DNA of 64,000 nucleotides, taken from Pseudomonas sp. MPC6 (lineage in GTDB: Bacteria > Pseudomonadota > Gammaproteobacteria > Pseudomonadales > Pseudomonadaceae). How positions within the stretch are numbered: position 1 is the stretch's first letter; every line of letters begins with the position of its first letter. Of this stretch, positions 10,198 to 19,106 are shown in pieces. Location of the stretch: positions 1-64,000 of the forward strand of contig NZ_CP034783.1 of assembly GCF_006094435.1 (NCBI RefSeq). Direction: 5' to 3'. A model generated the notes under the pieces. It made no database searches and was not told where the DNA came from. It saw only the letters and a list, made by a program, of their open reading frames with translations. Made by a program: the position numbers and the translations under genes.

Positions 10198-11511
10198 ATG
10201 AATGCCCGTGCTCAGCAACCTGTCCCAAGCCATCGGCACACGGCGTCCTATTACGCCGCCAGCAGTCTGCCGCAGCCTGATCACCCGGTGCTGCAAGGCG
10301 ACCTGGTGGCCGATGTGTGCGTGGTCGGTGGCGGGTTCTCCGGATTGAACACGGCGCTCGAGCTGGCCGAGCGCGGCCTGAGCGTAGTGCTGCTCGAAGC
10401 CCACAAGATCGGTTGGGGCGCCAGCGGGCGCAACGGCGGGCAATTGATTCGCGGCGTTGGCCATGGGCTCGATCAATTCGCCAACGTAATCGGTGCAGAC
10501 GGCGTGCGTCAGATGAAACTCATGGGGCTGGAAGCGGTGGAAATCGTCCGACAACGGGTCGAGCGTTTTCAGATTCCCTGCGACCTGACCTGGGGTTACT
10601 GCGATCTCGCCAACAAGCCTCGCGACCTGGAAGGCTTTGCCGCAGACGCCGAAGAACTGCGCAGCCTCGGCTACCGTTACGAAACCCGGTTGCTGCAAGC
10701 CAACGAAATGCACTCGGTAGTGGGTTCCAGCCGTTATGTGGGTGGCCTGATCGACATGGGCTCGGGGCATTTGCATCCGCTCAATCTGGCCTTGGGCGAA
10801 GCCGCCGCCGCACAGCAACTGGGGGCGAAACTGTTCGAGCGCTCGGCCGCCACCCGCATCGAATACGGCCCCGAGGTCAAGGTCCATACCCTCCAGGGCT
10901 CGGTTCGCGCCAAGACGCTGGTGCTGGGCTGCAACGCCTACCTCAATGATCTCAACCCCGAACTCAGCGGCAAGGTGCTGCCCGCCGGCAGTTACATCAT
11001 CGCCACCGAACCCTTGAGCGAAGCACTGGCCCACTCGCTGCTGCCGCAAAACATGGCGGTCTGTGATCAGCGGGTGGCGCTGGATTACTACCGACTCTCG
11101 GCGGATCGACGTTTGCTGTTCGGCGGCGCGTGTCATTATTCAGGACACGACCCGAAGGACATCGCCGCCTACATGCGCCCGAAGATGCTGGAGGTGTTCC
11201 CGCAACTGGCCGGGGTGAAGATCGACTATCAATGGGGCGGGATGATCGGCATCGGTGCCAATCGCCTTCCGCAGATCGGCCGGCTCAAGGATCAGCCGAA
11301 TGTGTATTACGCCCAGGCTTATTCCGGTCACGGGGTGAATGCCACGCACCTGGCGGGCAAGTTGTTGGCTGAGGCGATCAGTGGGCAGCACAGTGGTGGG
11401 TTCGATCTGTTTGCCCGGGTGCCGCACATTACCTTTCCGGGCGGCAAGCATTTGCGGTCGCCGTTGTTGGCGCTGGGGATGTTGTGGCATCGGCTTAAGG
11501 AGTTGGTCTGA
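10198..11511 (+). CDS. pauB: FAD-dependent gamma-glutamylputrescine oxidase-like protein
   Basis: FAD oxidoreductase of the DAO superfamily, 437 residues. The dinucleotide-binding motif VCVVGGGFSGLNTALELAERG lies near residues 40-60, and the substrate domain ends in YYAQAYSGHGVNATHLAGK. It matches PuuB/PauB enzymes, which oxidise gamma-glutamyl-putrescine to the aldehyde used by PauC. The ATG at 10198 (MNARAQQPVPSHRHTASYYA) gives the family N-terminus; the open frame upstream has no ribosome site. PA5309 (pauB4) has the same neighbours. Regulation by PauR is inferred. Confidence 0.85.
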   Translation: MNARAQQPVPSHRHTASYYAASSLPQPDHPVLQGDLVADVCVVGGGFSGLNTALELAERGLSVVLLEAHKIGWGASGRNGGQLIRGVGHGLDQFANVIGADGVRQMKLMGLEAVEIVRQRVERFQIPCDLTWGYCDLANKPRDLEGFAADAEELRSLGYRYETRLLQANEMHSVVGSSRYVGGLIDMGSGHLHPLNLALGEAAAAQQLGAKLFERSAATRIEYGPEVKVHTLQGSVRAKTLVLGCNAYLNDLNPELSGKVLPAGSYIIATEPLSEALAHSLLPQNMAVCDQRVALDYYRLSADRRLLFGGACHYSGHDPKDIAAYMRPKMLEVFPQLAGVKIDYQWGGMIGIGANRLPQIGRLKDQPNVYYAQAYSGHGVNATHLAGKLLAEAISGQHSGGFDLFARVPHITFPGGKHLRSPLLALGMLWHRLKELV

Positions 11512-11536
11512 GGGATTTGTTGCGTTTTTGCGGGCG

Positions 11537-11631
11537 CCTTCGCTGGCAAGCCAGCTCCTACAGGGGGTTGCGTGTGGGTCACAGATCTTCTGTCACGCGC
11601 GGTCCCCTGTAGGAGCTGGCTTGCCAGCGAA
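11537..11631. repeat. Paired inverted REP element
   Basis: CTTCGCTGGCAAGCCAGCTCCTACAGGG and its inverted copy about 40 bases on lie in the gap after pauB, before the convergent DUF1127 gene. Confidence 0.9.
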
Positions 11632-11655
11632 TGGATCTAAAAAACACTGCAAGAA

Positions 11656-11901
11656 TCAGATCCGCCAAAACGGCTTAAGCCCCTCCTCCCGCGCCTGCTC
11701 CCGACTCAACCCCACATCCCTGAGTTGCTCCGGCGTGAGCGTGAGCAACGCCTTGCGTGTGTGCAAACGATGCCAGAACAGACCCCAGCGACCCAAGCCG
11801 GACGGTGCGTTGCGCAGGATCGTCTCGCATGCTCGGTGATTTTGCCCCGCCGCCAGCTCCTGACTGCGTAACGTCAGTCGCACATCGCTCAAGCCATTCA
11901 T
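11656..11901 (-). CDS. DUF1127 domain small protein
   Basis: A 81-residue basic protein. Its C-terminal half (LLTLTPEQLRDVGLSREQAREEG) is the DUF1127 signature; the tryptophan-bearing WGLFWHRLHTRKAL precedes it. DUF1127 proteins in proteobacteria are linked to RNA binding and phosphate or stress adaptation, but no role can be assigned here. AGGAGCG lies 6 bases before the ATG. It is divergent from the MocR gene and shares the 179-base promoter region with it. Confidence 0.85.
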   Translation of the reverse strand: MNGLSDVRLTLRSQELAAGQNHRACETILRNAPSGLGRWGLFWHRLHTRKALLTLTPEQLRDVGLSREQAREEGLKPFWRI

Positions 11902-11991
11902 ATTGATCGCTCCTGTTTACTTGGGTCACCAGAGCTTTCATGATGCGTGGACGGCGAAAAGCATTACAGACTCAACAGAAAACTATTAACT

Positions 11992-12048
11992 CCATACAGA
12001 TTCGTTGTTTTGCCCTCTGAATCGCAATTTTTCGCCTCATCTGTATGG
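11992..12048. promoter_or_regulatory. 10-bp inverted repeat, candidate MocR operator
   Basis: CCATACAGAT at 11992-12001 and its exact complement ATCTGTATGG at 12039-12048 have centres 47 bases apart, immediately upstream of the MocR-type regulator and in its divergent promoter region. Paired half-sites are usual for MocR/GntR regulators. Which gene it controls is not known. Confidence 0.5.
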
Positions 12049-12080
12049 GTTTGCCGAATTAACCACACCGAGACAGCGCC

Positions 12081-13514
12081 ATGACCCTCTACGTCAACCT
12101 TGCCGAGCTGCTCGGCACGCGTATCGAACAGGGCTTCTATCGCCCGGGTGACCGGCTGCCGTCGGTGCGGGCGTTGAGCGTCGAGCACGGCGTCAGCCTG
12201 AGCACCGTGCAGCAGGCTTATCGGGTGCTGGAAGACAGCGGCCTGGCGATGCCGAAACCCAAGTCGGGCTATTTCGTGCCGGTGAGTCGAGGGCTGCCGG
12301 AGTTGCCGGCGATTGGCCGTCCGGCGCAACGGCCGGTGGATATTTCGCAATGGGATCAGGTCCTGGAGTTGATTCGCGCGGTGCCACGCAAGGACGTGGT
12401 GCAACTGGGTCGCGGCATGCCGGACATCACCACGCCGACCATGAAACCGCTGCTGCGCGGCCTCGCACGGATCAGCCGGCGGCAGGACATGCCCGGCCTG
12501 TATTACGACAACATCCACGGCACCCTCGAACTGCGCGAACAGATCGCCCGCCTGATGCTCGACTCCGGCTGCCAGTTGAGCGCCAGCGACCTGGTGGTCA
12601 CCACCGGTTGCCACGAAGCGCTGTCGACCAGCATCCGTGCCATTTGCGAGCCGGGAGACATCGTCGCCGTGGATTCACCCAGCTTTCATGGCGCCATGCA
12701 GACCCTCAAGGGCCTGGGCATGAAAGCCCTGGAAATCCCCACCGACCCGCTCACCGGGATCAGCCTCGACGCGCTGGAACTGGCACTGGAGCAATGGCCG
12801 ATCAAGGCCATACAGTTGACCCCCAACTGCAACAACCCGTTGGGCTACATCATGCCGGAACCGCGAAAACGCGCGTTGTTGAACCTGGCACAGCGCTTTG
12901 ACGTGGCGATCATCGAGGATGATGTGTATGGCGAACTGTCCTACACCTACCCGCGGCCGCGCACGATCAAGTCCTTCGACGAGGACGGCCGCGTCCTGCT
13001 CTGCAGCTCCTTTTCCAAGACCCTGGCACCGGGCCTGCGCATCGGCTGGGTGGCACCGGGGCGTTATCTGGAGCGGGTGCTGCACATGAAATACATCAGC
13101 ACTGGCTCCACCGCGCCACAACCACAGATCGCCATTGCCGAATTCCTCAAGGCCGGGCACTTCGAGCCGCATTTGCGGCGGATGCGCAGCCAATACCAAC
13201 GCAATCGCGACGCCATGATCGACTGGGTCACGCGCTATTTTCCGGCGGGCACCCGCGCCAGTCGCCCGCAAGGCAGTTTCATGCTCTGGGTCGAACTGCC
13301 AGAGGGCTTCGACACCCTGAAACTCAATCGCGCCTTGCATGACCAGGGCGTACAGATTGCCGTCGGCAGCATCTTTTCCGCTTCGGGCAAGTACCGCAAC
13401 TGCCTGCGGATGAACTACGCTGCCAAACCAACACCACAGATAGAAGAAGCGGTGCGCCGGGTCGGCGCTGCGGCAATCAGGCTGCTGGCGGAAACAGACA
13501 GCTGCACCGACTGA
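12081..13514 (+). CDS. MocR-family regulator (GntR HTH plus aminotransferase domain)
   Basis: PLP-dependent transcription regulator of 477 residues. The N-terminal GntR winged helix-turn-helix spans about residues 1-75 (FYRPGDRLPSVRALSVEHGVSLSTVQQ), followed by a fold-type I aminotransferase domain from about 100 to 465. The PLP lysine is in SSFSKTLAPG (Lys313) and the cofactor aspartate/tyrosine stretch is IIEDDVYGEL. Such proteins sense amino acids or vitamin B6 and rarely catalyse transamination. The target is unknown; the inverted repeat upstream suggests autoregulation or control of the divergent DUF1127 gene. It sits between pauB and pauC but is not part of the P. aeruginosa pau cluster. 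Confidence 0.9.
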   Translation: MTLYVNLAELLGTRIEQGFYRPGDRLPSVRALSVEHGVSLSTVQQAYRVLEDSGLAMPKPKSGYFVPVSRGLPELPAIGRPAQRPVDISQWDQVLELIRAVPRKDVVQLGRGMPDITTPTMKPLLRGLARISRRQDMPGLYYDNIHGTLELREQIARLMLDSGCQLSASDLVVTTGCHEALSTSIRAICEPGDIVAVDSPSFHGAMQTLKGLGMKALEIPTDPLTGISLDALELALEQWPIKAIQLTPNCNNPLGYIMPEPRKRALLNLAQRFDVAIIEDDVYGELSYTYPRPRTIKSFDEDGRVLLCSSFSKTLAPGLRIGWVAPGRYLERVLHMKYISTGSTAPQPQIAIAEFLKAGHFEPHLRRMRSQYQRNRDAMIDWVTRYFPAGTRASRPQGSFMLWVELPEGFDTLKLNRALHDQGVQIAVGSIFSASGKYRNCLRMNYAAKPTPQIEEAVRRVGAAAIRLLAETDSCTD

Positions 13515-13573
13515 CCTTTCTCTGGGAATCGGCGTCCTATGCCGACAACGGCCGCCAATCGGAACAATCCTAC

Positions 13574-15139
13574 GTGAGATCCAGACTGCCCCTGCTTGCG
13601 CTTCTCCTTCTCACTTCCTTGCTTGGCGGTTGCGCCAGCTTCGACGTTCAACGCGAACCGAGCCAGGCGCTGCCTGCCAGCGACTCGGCGTTTGGTCGCT
13701 CGATCCAGACTCAGGCGGCGCCCCATGAGGGCAAATCCGGATTTCGCTTGCTGTCCAACAGCAGTGAAGCCTTCACTGCCCGCGCCGAACTGATTCGCAA
13801 CGCCCAAAGCAGCCTCGATCTGCAGTACTACATTGTCCATGACGGGATCAGCACCCGGATGCTGGTGGAAGAACTGCTCAAGGCTGCCGACCGCGGTGTG
13901 CGGGTGAGGATCCTGCTCGACGACACCACCAGCGACGGTCTGGACTGGACCATCGGCACACTGGCAGCGCATCCGCAGATCGAGATCCGCTTGTTCAATC
14001 CGCTGCACCTGGGCCGTGCCACGGGCGTGACGCGCGCCATGGGCCGGCTGTTCGACCTGTCGTTGCAACACCGGCGCATGCACAACAAGTTGTGGCTGGC
14101 GGATAACAGCGCGGCGATCGTGGGTGGGCGCAATTTGGGCGACGAGTATTTCGATGCCGAGCCTAACCTGAATTTTACCGACATCGACATGCTCGGCATC
14201 GGTCCGGTCGCCGAACAACTCGGACACAGCTTCGATCAATACTGGAACAGTGCGCTGAGTAAACCGATCGATGAGTTTCTGTCGCGCAAACCGACGCAGA
14301 GGGACCTGCAGAACAGCCGGACCCGCCTGGAAGAATCGCTGGAAGAAACGCGCAAACAGAATCATGCGCTGTATCAACAACTGATGACCTTCACCACCAA
14401 CCCACGCATGGATATCTGGCGCCGTGAGTTGATCTGGGCCTGGAACCAGGCGTTGTGGGATGCACCCAGCAAAGTACTGTCCAAGGGTGAACCCGATCCG
14501 CATTTGCTGCTGACCACGCAATTGGCGCCTGAACTGATGGGTGTCAGCAAAGAGCTGATCATGATTTCGGCGTACTTCGTGCCCGGTCAGCCGGGGTTGG
14601 TTTACCTCACCGGCCGGGCCGATGCCGGGGTGTCGGTGAGCTTGTTGACCAACGCCCTCGAAGCCACCGACGTACCGGCAGTGCATGGCGGCTACGCGCC
14701 CTATCGCAAGGCGTTGCTGGAGCATGGGGTGAAACTCTACGAATTGCGCCGCCAGCCCGGCGAAGGTGGCGGCAGCGGGCCAGTCTTCTACAGCCGCTCT
14801 TACCAGGGCTCCGATTCCAGCCTGCACAGCAAGGCGATGATTTTCGACCAGCAGAAAGCATTCATCGGCTCGTTCAATTTCGATCCGCGCTCGGTACTGT
14901 GGAACACAGAGGTTGGCGTGCTGGTAGACAGCCCGGAACTGGCCGCATACGTGCAAAAAGCGGCACTGGAGGGTATGGCGCCGGCGCTGAGCTATCAGGT
15001 GAAGCTGGAGAATGACCAGGTCGTCTGGGTGACTGAAGACGACGGCAAAATGCACGTCTTGACCAAAGAGCCGGGGAGCTGGTGGCGGCGGTTCAACGCC
15101 TGGTTCAGCACTGCGGTCGGCCTGGAGCGCATGTTGTAA
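13574..15139 (+). CDS. Phospholipase D-like lipoprotein
   Basis: Predicted outer-membrane or periplasmic lipoprotein of 521 residues with two HKD motifs: HNKLWLADNSAAIVGGRN from His170 and HSKAMIFDQQKAFIGSFN from His418. A lipobox (LLGGCAS) places the lipidated cysteine at about residue 21. The domain order is that of the PLD/cardiolipin-synthase superfamily (YmdC/ClsC-like), so a phosphatidyltransferase or phospholipase role is likely, with the substrate unproven. The start is GTG at 13574; no in-frame ATG lies before the signal peptide and the ribosome site is weak. It follows the MocR gene by 59 bases. Confidence 0.87.
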   Translation: MRSRLPLLALLLLTSLLGGCASFDVQREPSQALPASDSAFGRSIQTQAAPHEGKSGFRLLSNSSEAFTARAELIRNAQSSLDLQYYIVHDGISTRMLVEELLKAADRGVRVRILLDDTTSDGLDWTIGTLAAHPQIEIRLFNPLHLGRATGVTRAMGRLFDLSLQHRRMHNKLWLADNSAAIVGGRNLGDEYFDAEPNLNFTDIDMLGIGPVAEQLGHSFDQYWNSALSKPIDEFLSRKPTQRDLQNSRTRLEESLEETRKQNHALYQQLMTFTTNPRMDIWRRELIWAWNQALWDAPSKVLSKGEPDPHLLLTTQLAPELMGVSKELIMISAYFVPGQPGLVYLTGRADAGVSVSLLTNALEATDVPAVHGGYAPYRKALLEHGVKLYELRRQPGEGGGSGPVFYSRSYQGSDSSLHSKAMIFDQQKAFIGSFNFDPRSVLWNTEVGVLVDSPELAAYVQKAALEGMAPALSYQVKLENDQVVWVTEDDGKMHVLTKEPGSWWRRFNAWFSTAVGLERML

Positions 15140-15169
15140 CCCTGTAGGTGGCTGACTGGCAGTTTTGCG

Positions 15170-16315
15170 TCAAGCAGGCTCGGCGACTGCGCCAAACGCC
15201 CCTTGCCGCGACAGCAGAATCACCAATCCGAACGCCCCGGCCGCCATCAACAACGGCAACGCATGCCCGCTGATCCACTGACTGCCGGCACCGGCCGCCA
15301 ACGGGCCGATCAGGCAACCGATCCCCCACAGCTGTGCAATATGCGCGTTGGCGCGCACCAGGGCGTCGTCGCGATAGCGCTCGCCGATCAGGATCAGGGA
15401 CAAGGTGAACAGGCCGCCGGCACTGGCGCCGAACAACACCCACAAGGGCCAGATCAGCAGCGTGTCGATCAGCAACGGGATCGCCAGGCTCGACACCAGC
15501 AAAACGACCGCACAGCCGGTAAACAGCGTGCGCCGCGACAAGCGATCGGCCAACGCGCCAATCGGCAACTGCAGCAACGCATCGCCCACCACCACCGTGC
15601 TGACCATTGCCAAGGCAATGTCGGTGGAGAAGCCTTGCCGCAGGCAATAGACCGGCAGCAGAGTCAGGATCATCGCCTCAAACGCGGCAAACAATGACAC
15701 CGCCCAGGCAATCGCCGGCAGGCCACGGCAGAAGCCCAGCAAGTCCCTGAAGGTCACGCTGCAGGCTTCGCTGGTCGGTGCACCGCTGCGACCCAGCAAG
15801 AGAAACGGTGCCGCGGTCAACAAACCGACGCCGACCCAAAATCCGTAATCATGCTCAGTGCCCACCACGCCCAGCAGCAACGGCCCGGCCAGCTGACTCA
15901 ATGCGTAGCTGCTGCCATACAGCGCCACCAATCGGCCGCGCCATTGCTCGACCACCAATTGGTTGATCCAGCTTTCACCAAGAATGAACACGAGGGTCAG
16001 GATCACCCCGATCATCAGCCGCAGCACCAGCCACACCGGATAGCTCGGCAGCAGTGCGAGCAAACCGATGGACAACGCCCCGGCCCACAGGCACAGGCGC
16101 ATCAGATTGGCCGTACCGAGGCGCGCCGCCAGATGGCTGGAGATCTTCGCACCCAACAGCACGCCAATGGCCGGCATGGCCGCCATGACACCAATGGCAA
16201 ACGAACCGTAACCCCAGCCTTCGAGGCGAAACGATACCAACGGCATGCTGACGCCCAAGGCCAGGCCGACACTCAAGACAGACGCCAACACGGCGAAATA
16301 AGTCGCCCAACGCAT
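15170..16315 (-). CDS. MFS transporter (YcaD-like)
   Basis: Inner-membrane major facilitator protein of 381 residues with about 12 hydrophobic segments. The loop between TM2 and TM3 carries GAKISSHLAARLGTANLMR, and a second-half counterpart is GALADRLSRRTLF. It resembles the YcaD subfamily. The substrate cannot be predicted. It lies next to pauC on the same strand, separated by a REP pair, so uptake or efflux of a pathway compound is possible but not shown. PA5311 is the positional equivalent. Confidence 0.85.
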   Translation of the reverse strand: MRWATYFAVLASVLSVGLALGVSMPLVSFRLEGWGYGSFAIGVMAAMPAIGVLLGAKISSHLAARLGTANLMRLCLWAGALSIGLLALLPSYPVWLVLRLMIGVILTLVFILGESWINQLVVEQWRGRLVALYGSSYALSQLAGPLLLGVVGTEHDYGFWVGVGLLTAAPFLLLGRSGAPTSEACSVTFRDLLGFCRGLPAIAWAVSLFAAFEAMILTLLPVYCLRQGFSTDIALAMVSTVVVGDALLQLPIGALADRLSRRTLFTGCAVVLLVSSLAIPLLIDTLLIWPLWVLFGASAGGLFTLSLILIGERYRDDALVRANAHIAQLWGIGCLIGPLAAGAGSQWISGHALPLLMAAGAFGLVILLSRQGAFGAVAEPA

Positions 16316-16363
16316 GTTCCACGCTCCTGTGGATATTATTTTTCACAGACGACACAAAACAAA

Positions 16364-16454
16364 TGTGGGAGCGGGCTTGCTCGCGAAGAGGCCATCACAT
16401 CCAACATCATCGTTGGCTGTTACGGCGCCTTCGCGAGCAAGCCCGCTCCCACAA
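16364..16454. repeat. Paired inverted REP element
   Basis: TGTGGGAGCGGGCTTGCTCGCGAAG and its inverted copy, about 40 bases apart, separate pauC from the MFS gene downstream. Confidence 0.9.
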
Positions 16455-16505
16455 GGGATCTGCGTCGTTCAGGAGCCCGGTTGAAAGCCGGGCGCCGTCA
16501 CTGGC

Positions 16506-17999
16506 TTACAGCTTGATCCAGGTCGCCTTCAGCTCGGTGTACTTGTCGAACGCGTGCAGCGACTTGTCGCGACCGTTGCCGGACTGTTTGAAACCACCGA
16601 ACGGCGCGGTCATGTCGCCACCGTCGTACTGGTTGACCCACACGCTACCGGCGCGCAGTGCCTTGGCGGTCAGGTGCGCCTTGGAAATATCCTTGGTCCA
16701 CACCGCTGCGGCCAGGCCGTAAGGCGTGTCGTTGGCGATCTGAATAGCTTCCTCGGCGGTATCGAACGCAATCACCGACAGCACCGGGCCAAAGATCTCT
16801 TCCTGAGCGATTTTCATCGCATTGTTGACGCCGTCGAAAATCGTCGGCTCAACGTAGGTGCCACCGGTTTCCTGAAGAATACGCTTGCCGCCCGCCACCA
16901 GCTTGGCGCCGTCGGTGTGCCCGGATTCGATGTAGGACAGGACGGTGTTCATCTGCTGGGTATCCACCAGTGCGCCGACGTTGGTCGCCGGGTCCAGCGG
17001 GTTGCCCGGCTTCCAGGCTTTGAGGGCCTCGATCACCAGTGGCAGGAAAGTGTCCTTGATCGAACGCTCGACCAGCAGACGCGAACCCGCCGTGCAGACT
17101 TCGCCCTGGTTGAAGGCGATGGCGCTGGCAGCCGATTCGGCAGCGGCTTGCAAGTCCGGTGCATCGGCGAACACGATGTTCGGGCTCTTGCCGCCGGCTT
17201 CGAGCCAGACGCGCTTCATGTTCGATTCGCCGGAGTAGATCAGCAGTTGCTTGGCGATCTTGGTCGAACCGGTGAACACCAGGGTATCCACGTCGTTGTG
17301 CAGGGCCAGGGCCTTGCCGACGGTGTGACCGTAGCCCGGCAGGACGTTCAGCACGCCTTTCGGAATGCCGGCTTCGACGGCCAGCGCAGCGATGCGAATA
17401 GCGGTCAGCGGCGATTTTTCGGACGGCTTGAGGATCACCGAGTTACCGGTGGACAGCGCTGGCCCGAGTTTCCAGCAGGCCATCATCAACGGGAAGTTCC
17501 ACGGCACGATGGCGCCGACCACACCGACAGGCTCGCGAGTGACCAGGCCGAGCTGATCGTGCGGGGTCGCGGCGACTTCGTCGTAGATCTTGTCGATGGC
17601 TTCACCGCTCCAGCTCAGGGCTTGCGCCGCGCCGGGAACGTCGATGTACAGGGAATCGCTGATCGGCTTGCCCATGTCCAGGGTTTCAAGCAACGCCAGT
17701 TCTTCGGCATGCTGCTTGAGCAGGCTGGCGAAGCGAATCATGGTGGCTTTGCGCTTGGTCGGTGCCAGGCGCGACCAGACGCCGGAATTGAACGTGGCGC
17801 GAGCGTTTTCAACAGCGCGCTGGGCGTCGGCGGCGTCACAGCTGGCGATCTTGCCCAGCAGACGGCCATCGACGGGGCTGATGCACTCGAAGGTCTCGCT
17901 GGAGACGGCATCGGTGTATTCGCCATTGATGTAGGCGCGGCCTTCGATCTTCAGATCGCGAGCCCGTTGCTCCCAATCGGCACGAGTCAGGGTGGTCAT
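16506..17999 (-). CDS. pauC: Gamma-glutamyl-aminobutyraldehyde dehydrogenase
   Basis: NAD(P)-dependent aldehyde dehydrogenase of 497 residues. The catalytic cysteine is Cys302 (GEVCTAGSRL), the general base glutamate is in LEAGGKSPNIVF near 268, and the cofactor motif is VFTGSTKIAKQLL. It belongs to the PuuC/KauB/PauC group that oxidises aminoaldehydes from polyamine breakdown. GAGGAGG lies about 8 bases before the ATG, preceded by AACAAGAG (18012-18019), close to the Hfq/Crc target motif. It is divergent from a cupin gene across a 238-base AT-rich promoter region. Confidence 0.9.
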   Translation of the reverse strand: MTTLTRADWEQRARDLKIEGRAYINGEYTDAVSSETFECISPVDGRLLGKIASCDAADAQRAVENARATFNSGVWSRLAPTKRKATMIRFASLLKQHAEELALLETLDMGKPISDSLYIDVPGAAQALSWSGEAIDKIYDEVAATPHDQLGLVTREPVGVVGAIVPWNFPLMMACWKLGPALSTGNSVILKPSEKSPLTAIRIAALAVEAGIPKGVLNVLPGYGHTVGKALALHNDVDTLVFTGSTKIAKQLLIYSGESNMKRVWLEAGGKSPNIVFADAPDLQAAAESAASAIAFNQGEVCTAGSRLLVERSIKDTFLPLVIEALKAWKPGNPLDPATNVGALVDTQQMNTVLSYIESGHTDGAKLVAGGKRILQETGGTYVEPTIFDGVNNAMKIAQEEIFGPVLSVIAFDTAEEAIQIANDTPYGLAAAVWTKDISKAHLTAKALRAGSVWVNQYDGGDMTAPFGGFKQSGNGRDKSLHAFDKYTELKATWIKL

Positions 18000-18128
18000 A
18001 CGAGTGTCCTCCTCTTGTTGAATGCGAGCGCCCCGCGTTCTTCGCGGGCGATCTCAGGAATGCTGCCCGGCCAGCCTGCACTTTCGGCCCAGGGCAACCG
18101 CCACCCTAAACCAGTGGCCGGGGTTGTT

Positions 18129-18185
18129 TCAATATATTTGACACAAGGTCGGTAAACGGGCTTGCGGTGTTCATTTTAATAAACA
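18129..18185. promoter_or_regulatory. Two AT-rich inverted repeats, candidate PauR operators
   Basis: TCAATATATTTGA (18129-18141, arms TCAA/TTGA) and TGTTCATTTTAATAAACA (18168-18185, 14 of 18 positions symmetrical) lie between the divergent pauC and cupin genes in otherwise GC-rich DNA. A PauR/PuuR-type repressor site is a reasonable guess because both flanking genes fit that pathway; no consensus was tested. Confidence 0.35.
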
Positions 18186-18237
18186 TAGACTTTGCGTATT
18201 CCAGCCACTCGCGCCGCAATCACGGGGGATTACAACA

Positions 18238-18600
18238 ATGAGCATCCAGGACATCGTCGACTTCAACCAGGCCGCTACCGAGCCCGAGCGCTATAAGCCG
18301 GATCAAGCGAAAATCCTCAAGGGCGATCCCGAGCAAGTGGTTTACAACCACTACAACAGCCCTTGCGGTCAGCTGAACGCTGGTGTTTGGGAAGGTGCAG
18401 TCGGTCAGTGGCATGTGAACTTCACCGAACACGAATATTGCGAGATCGTTCAGGGCGTTTCAGTGCTGCGCGACAACGACGGCAACAGCAAAACCGTGCG
18501 CGCGGGCGATCGCTTCGTCATTCCGGCCGGGTTTCGAGGCACTTGGGAGGTGCTGGAGCCATGCCGCAAGATCTACGTGGCGTTTGAACAGAAGGTCTGA
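18238..18600 (+). CDS. Cupin domain protein (DUF861-like)
   Basis: A 120-residue single-domain cupin of the ethanolamine-utilisation/DUF861 type, with GVWEGAVGQWHVNFTEHEYCEIVQG and the GDRFVIPAGFRGTWEV motif near the C-terminus. Its function is unknown. It is divergent from pauC, so it may be co-regulated with polyamine catabolism. The ATG is preceded by CACGGGGGATTACAACA, in which GGGGGA is the likely ribosome site. Confidence 0.85.
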   Translation: MSIQDIVDFNQAATEPERYKPDQAKILKGDPEQVVYNHYNSPCGQLNAGVWEGAVGQWHVNFTEHEYCEIVQGVSVLRDNDGNSKTVRAGDRFVIPAGFRGTWEVLEPCRKIYVAFEQKV

Positions 18601-18652
18601 AGATTTGGGTTGTCCAGGCCGGCCTGAAGAGCAACACAAAACCCCAAGCAAC

Positions 18653-18687
18653 AAAAAAGGCCCGTATCTCGCGATACGGGCCTTTTT
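18653..18687. terminator. Bidirectional intrinsic terminator, cupin gene / rpmG
   Basis: Stem GGCCCGTATC/GATACGGGCC with a TCGC loop has six A on one side and five T on the other. It lies between convergent genes and serves both. Confidence 0.92.
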
Positions 18688-18705
18688 CGTAAGAGGAAAA
18701 ATCAA

Positions 18706-18861
18706 TTACTTGATTTTGCCTTCTTTGTAGATCACGTGCTTGCGAACAACCGGATCAAATTTCTTGATCTCGATTTTGTCCGGGGTAGTACGCTTGTTCT
18801 TGTCGGTAGTGTAGAAGTGACCAGTACCGGCGCTCGAAATCAAACGAATCAATTCACGCAT
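18706..18861 (-). CDS. rpmG: 50S ribosomal protein L33
   Basis: A 51-residue ribosomal protein: [17 protein letters not shown] at the start and [13 protein letters not shown] at the end. It has no cysteine pairs, so it is the zinc-free form usual in gammaproteobacteria. AGGGAGC lies 5 bases before the ATG. It is the second gene of the rpmB-rpmG operon, 11 bases after rpmB, and ends just before the shared terminator. Confidence 0.96.
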   Translation of the reverse strand: MRELIRLISSAGTGHFYTTDKNKRTTPDKIEIKKFDPVVRKHVIYKEGKIK

Positions 18862-18872
18862 GATTAGCTCCC

Positions 18873-19106
18873 TTAGATCTTGCCAGCTTTGCGGATTTCG
18901 GCCAGCACGACAGTGATGCCACGCTTGTCGATGATACGCATGCCTTTGGCAGATACGCGCAGACGCACGAAACGTTTCTCTTCTTCAACCCAGAAGCGGT
19001 GATGCTGCAGGTTCGGCAGGAAACGACGACGGGTTTTGTTATTTGCGTGGGAAATGTTATTCCCAGTTACCGGACCCTTACCGGTAACTTGACATACTCT
19101 CGACAT
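18873..19106 (-). CDS. rpmB: 50S ribosomal protein L28
   Basis: A 77-residue protein beginning [20 protein letters not shown], with the conserved [10 protein letters not shown] and a C-terminal [15 protein letters not shown]. First gene of the rpmBG operon. The 447-base region upstream, shared with the divergent peptide-binding protein gene, must hold its promoter; a small hairpin lies about 26 bases before the start. Confidence 0.97.
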   Translation of the reverse strand: MSRVCQVTGKGPVTGNNISHANNKTRRRFLPNLQHHRFWVEEEKRFVRLRVSAKGMRIIDKRGITVVLAEIRKAGKI

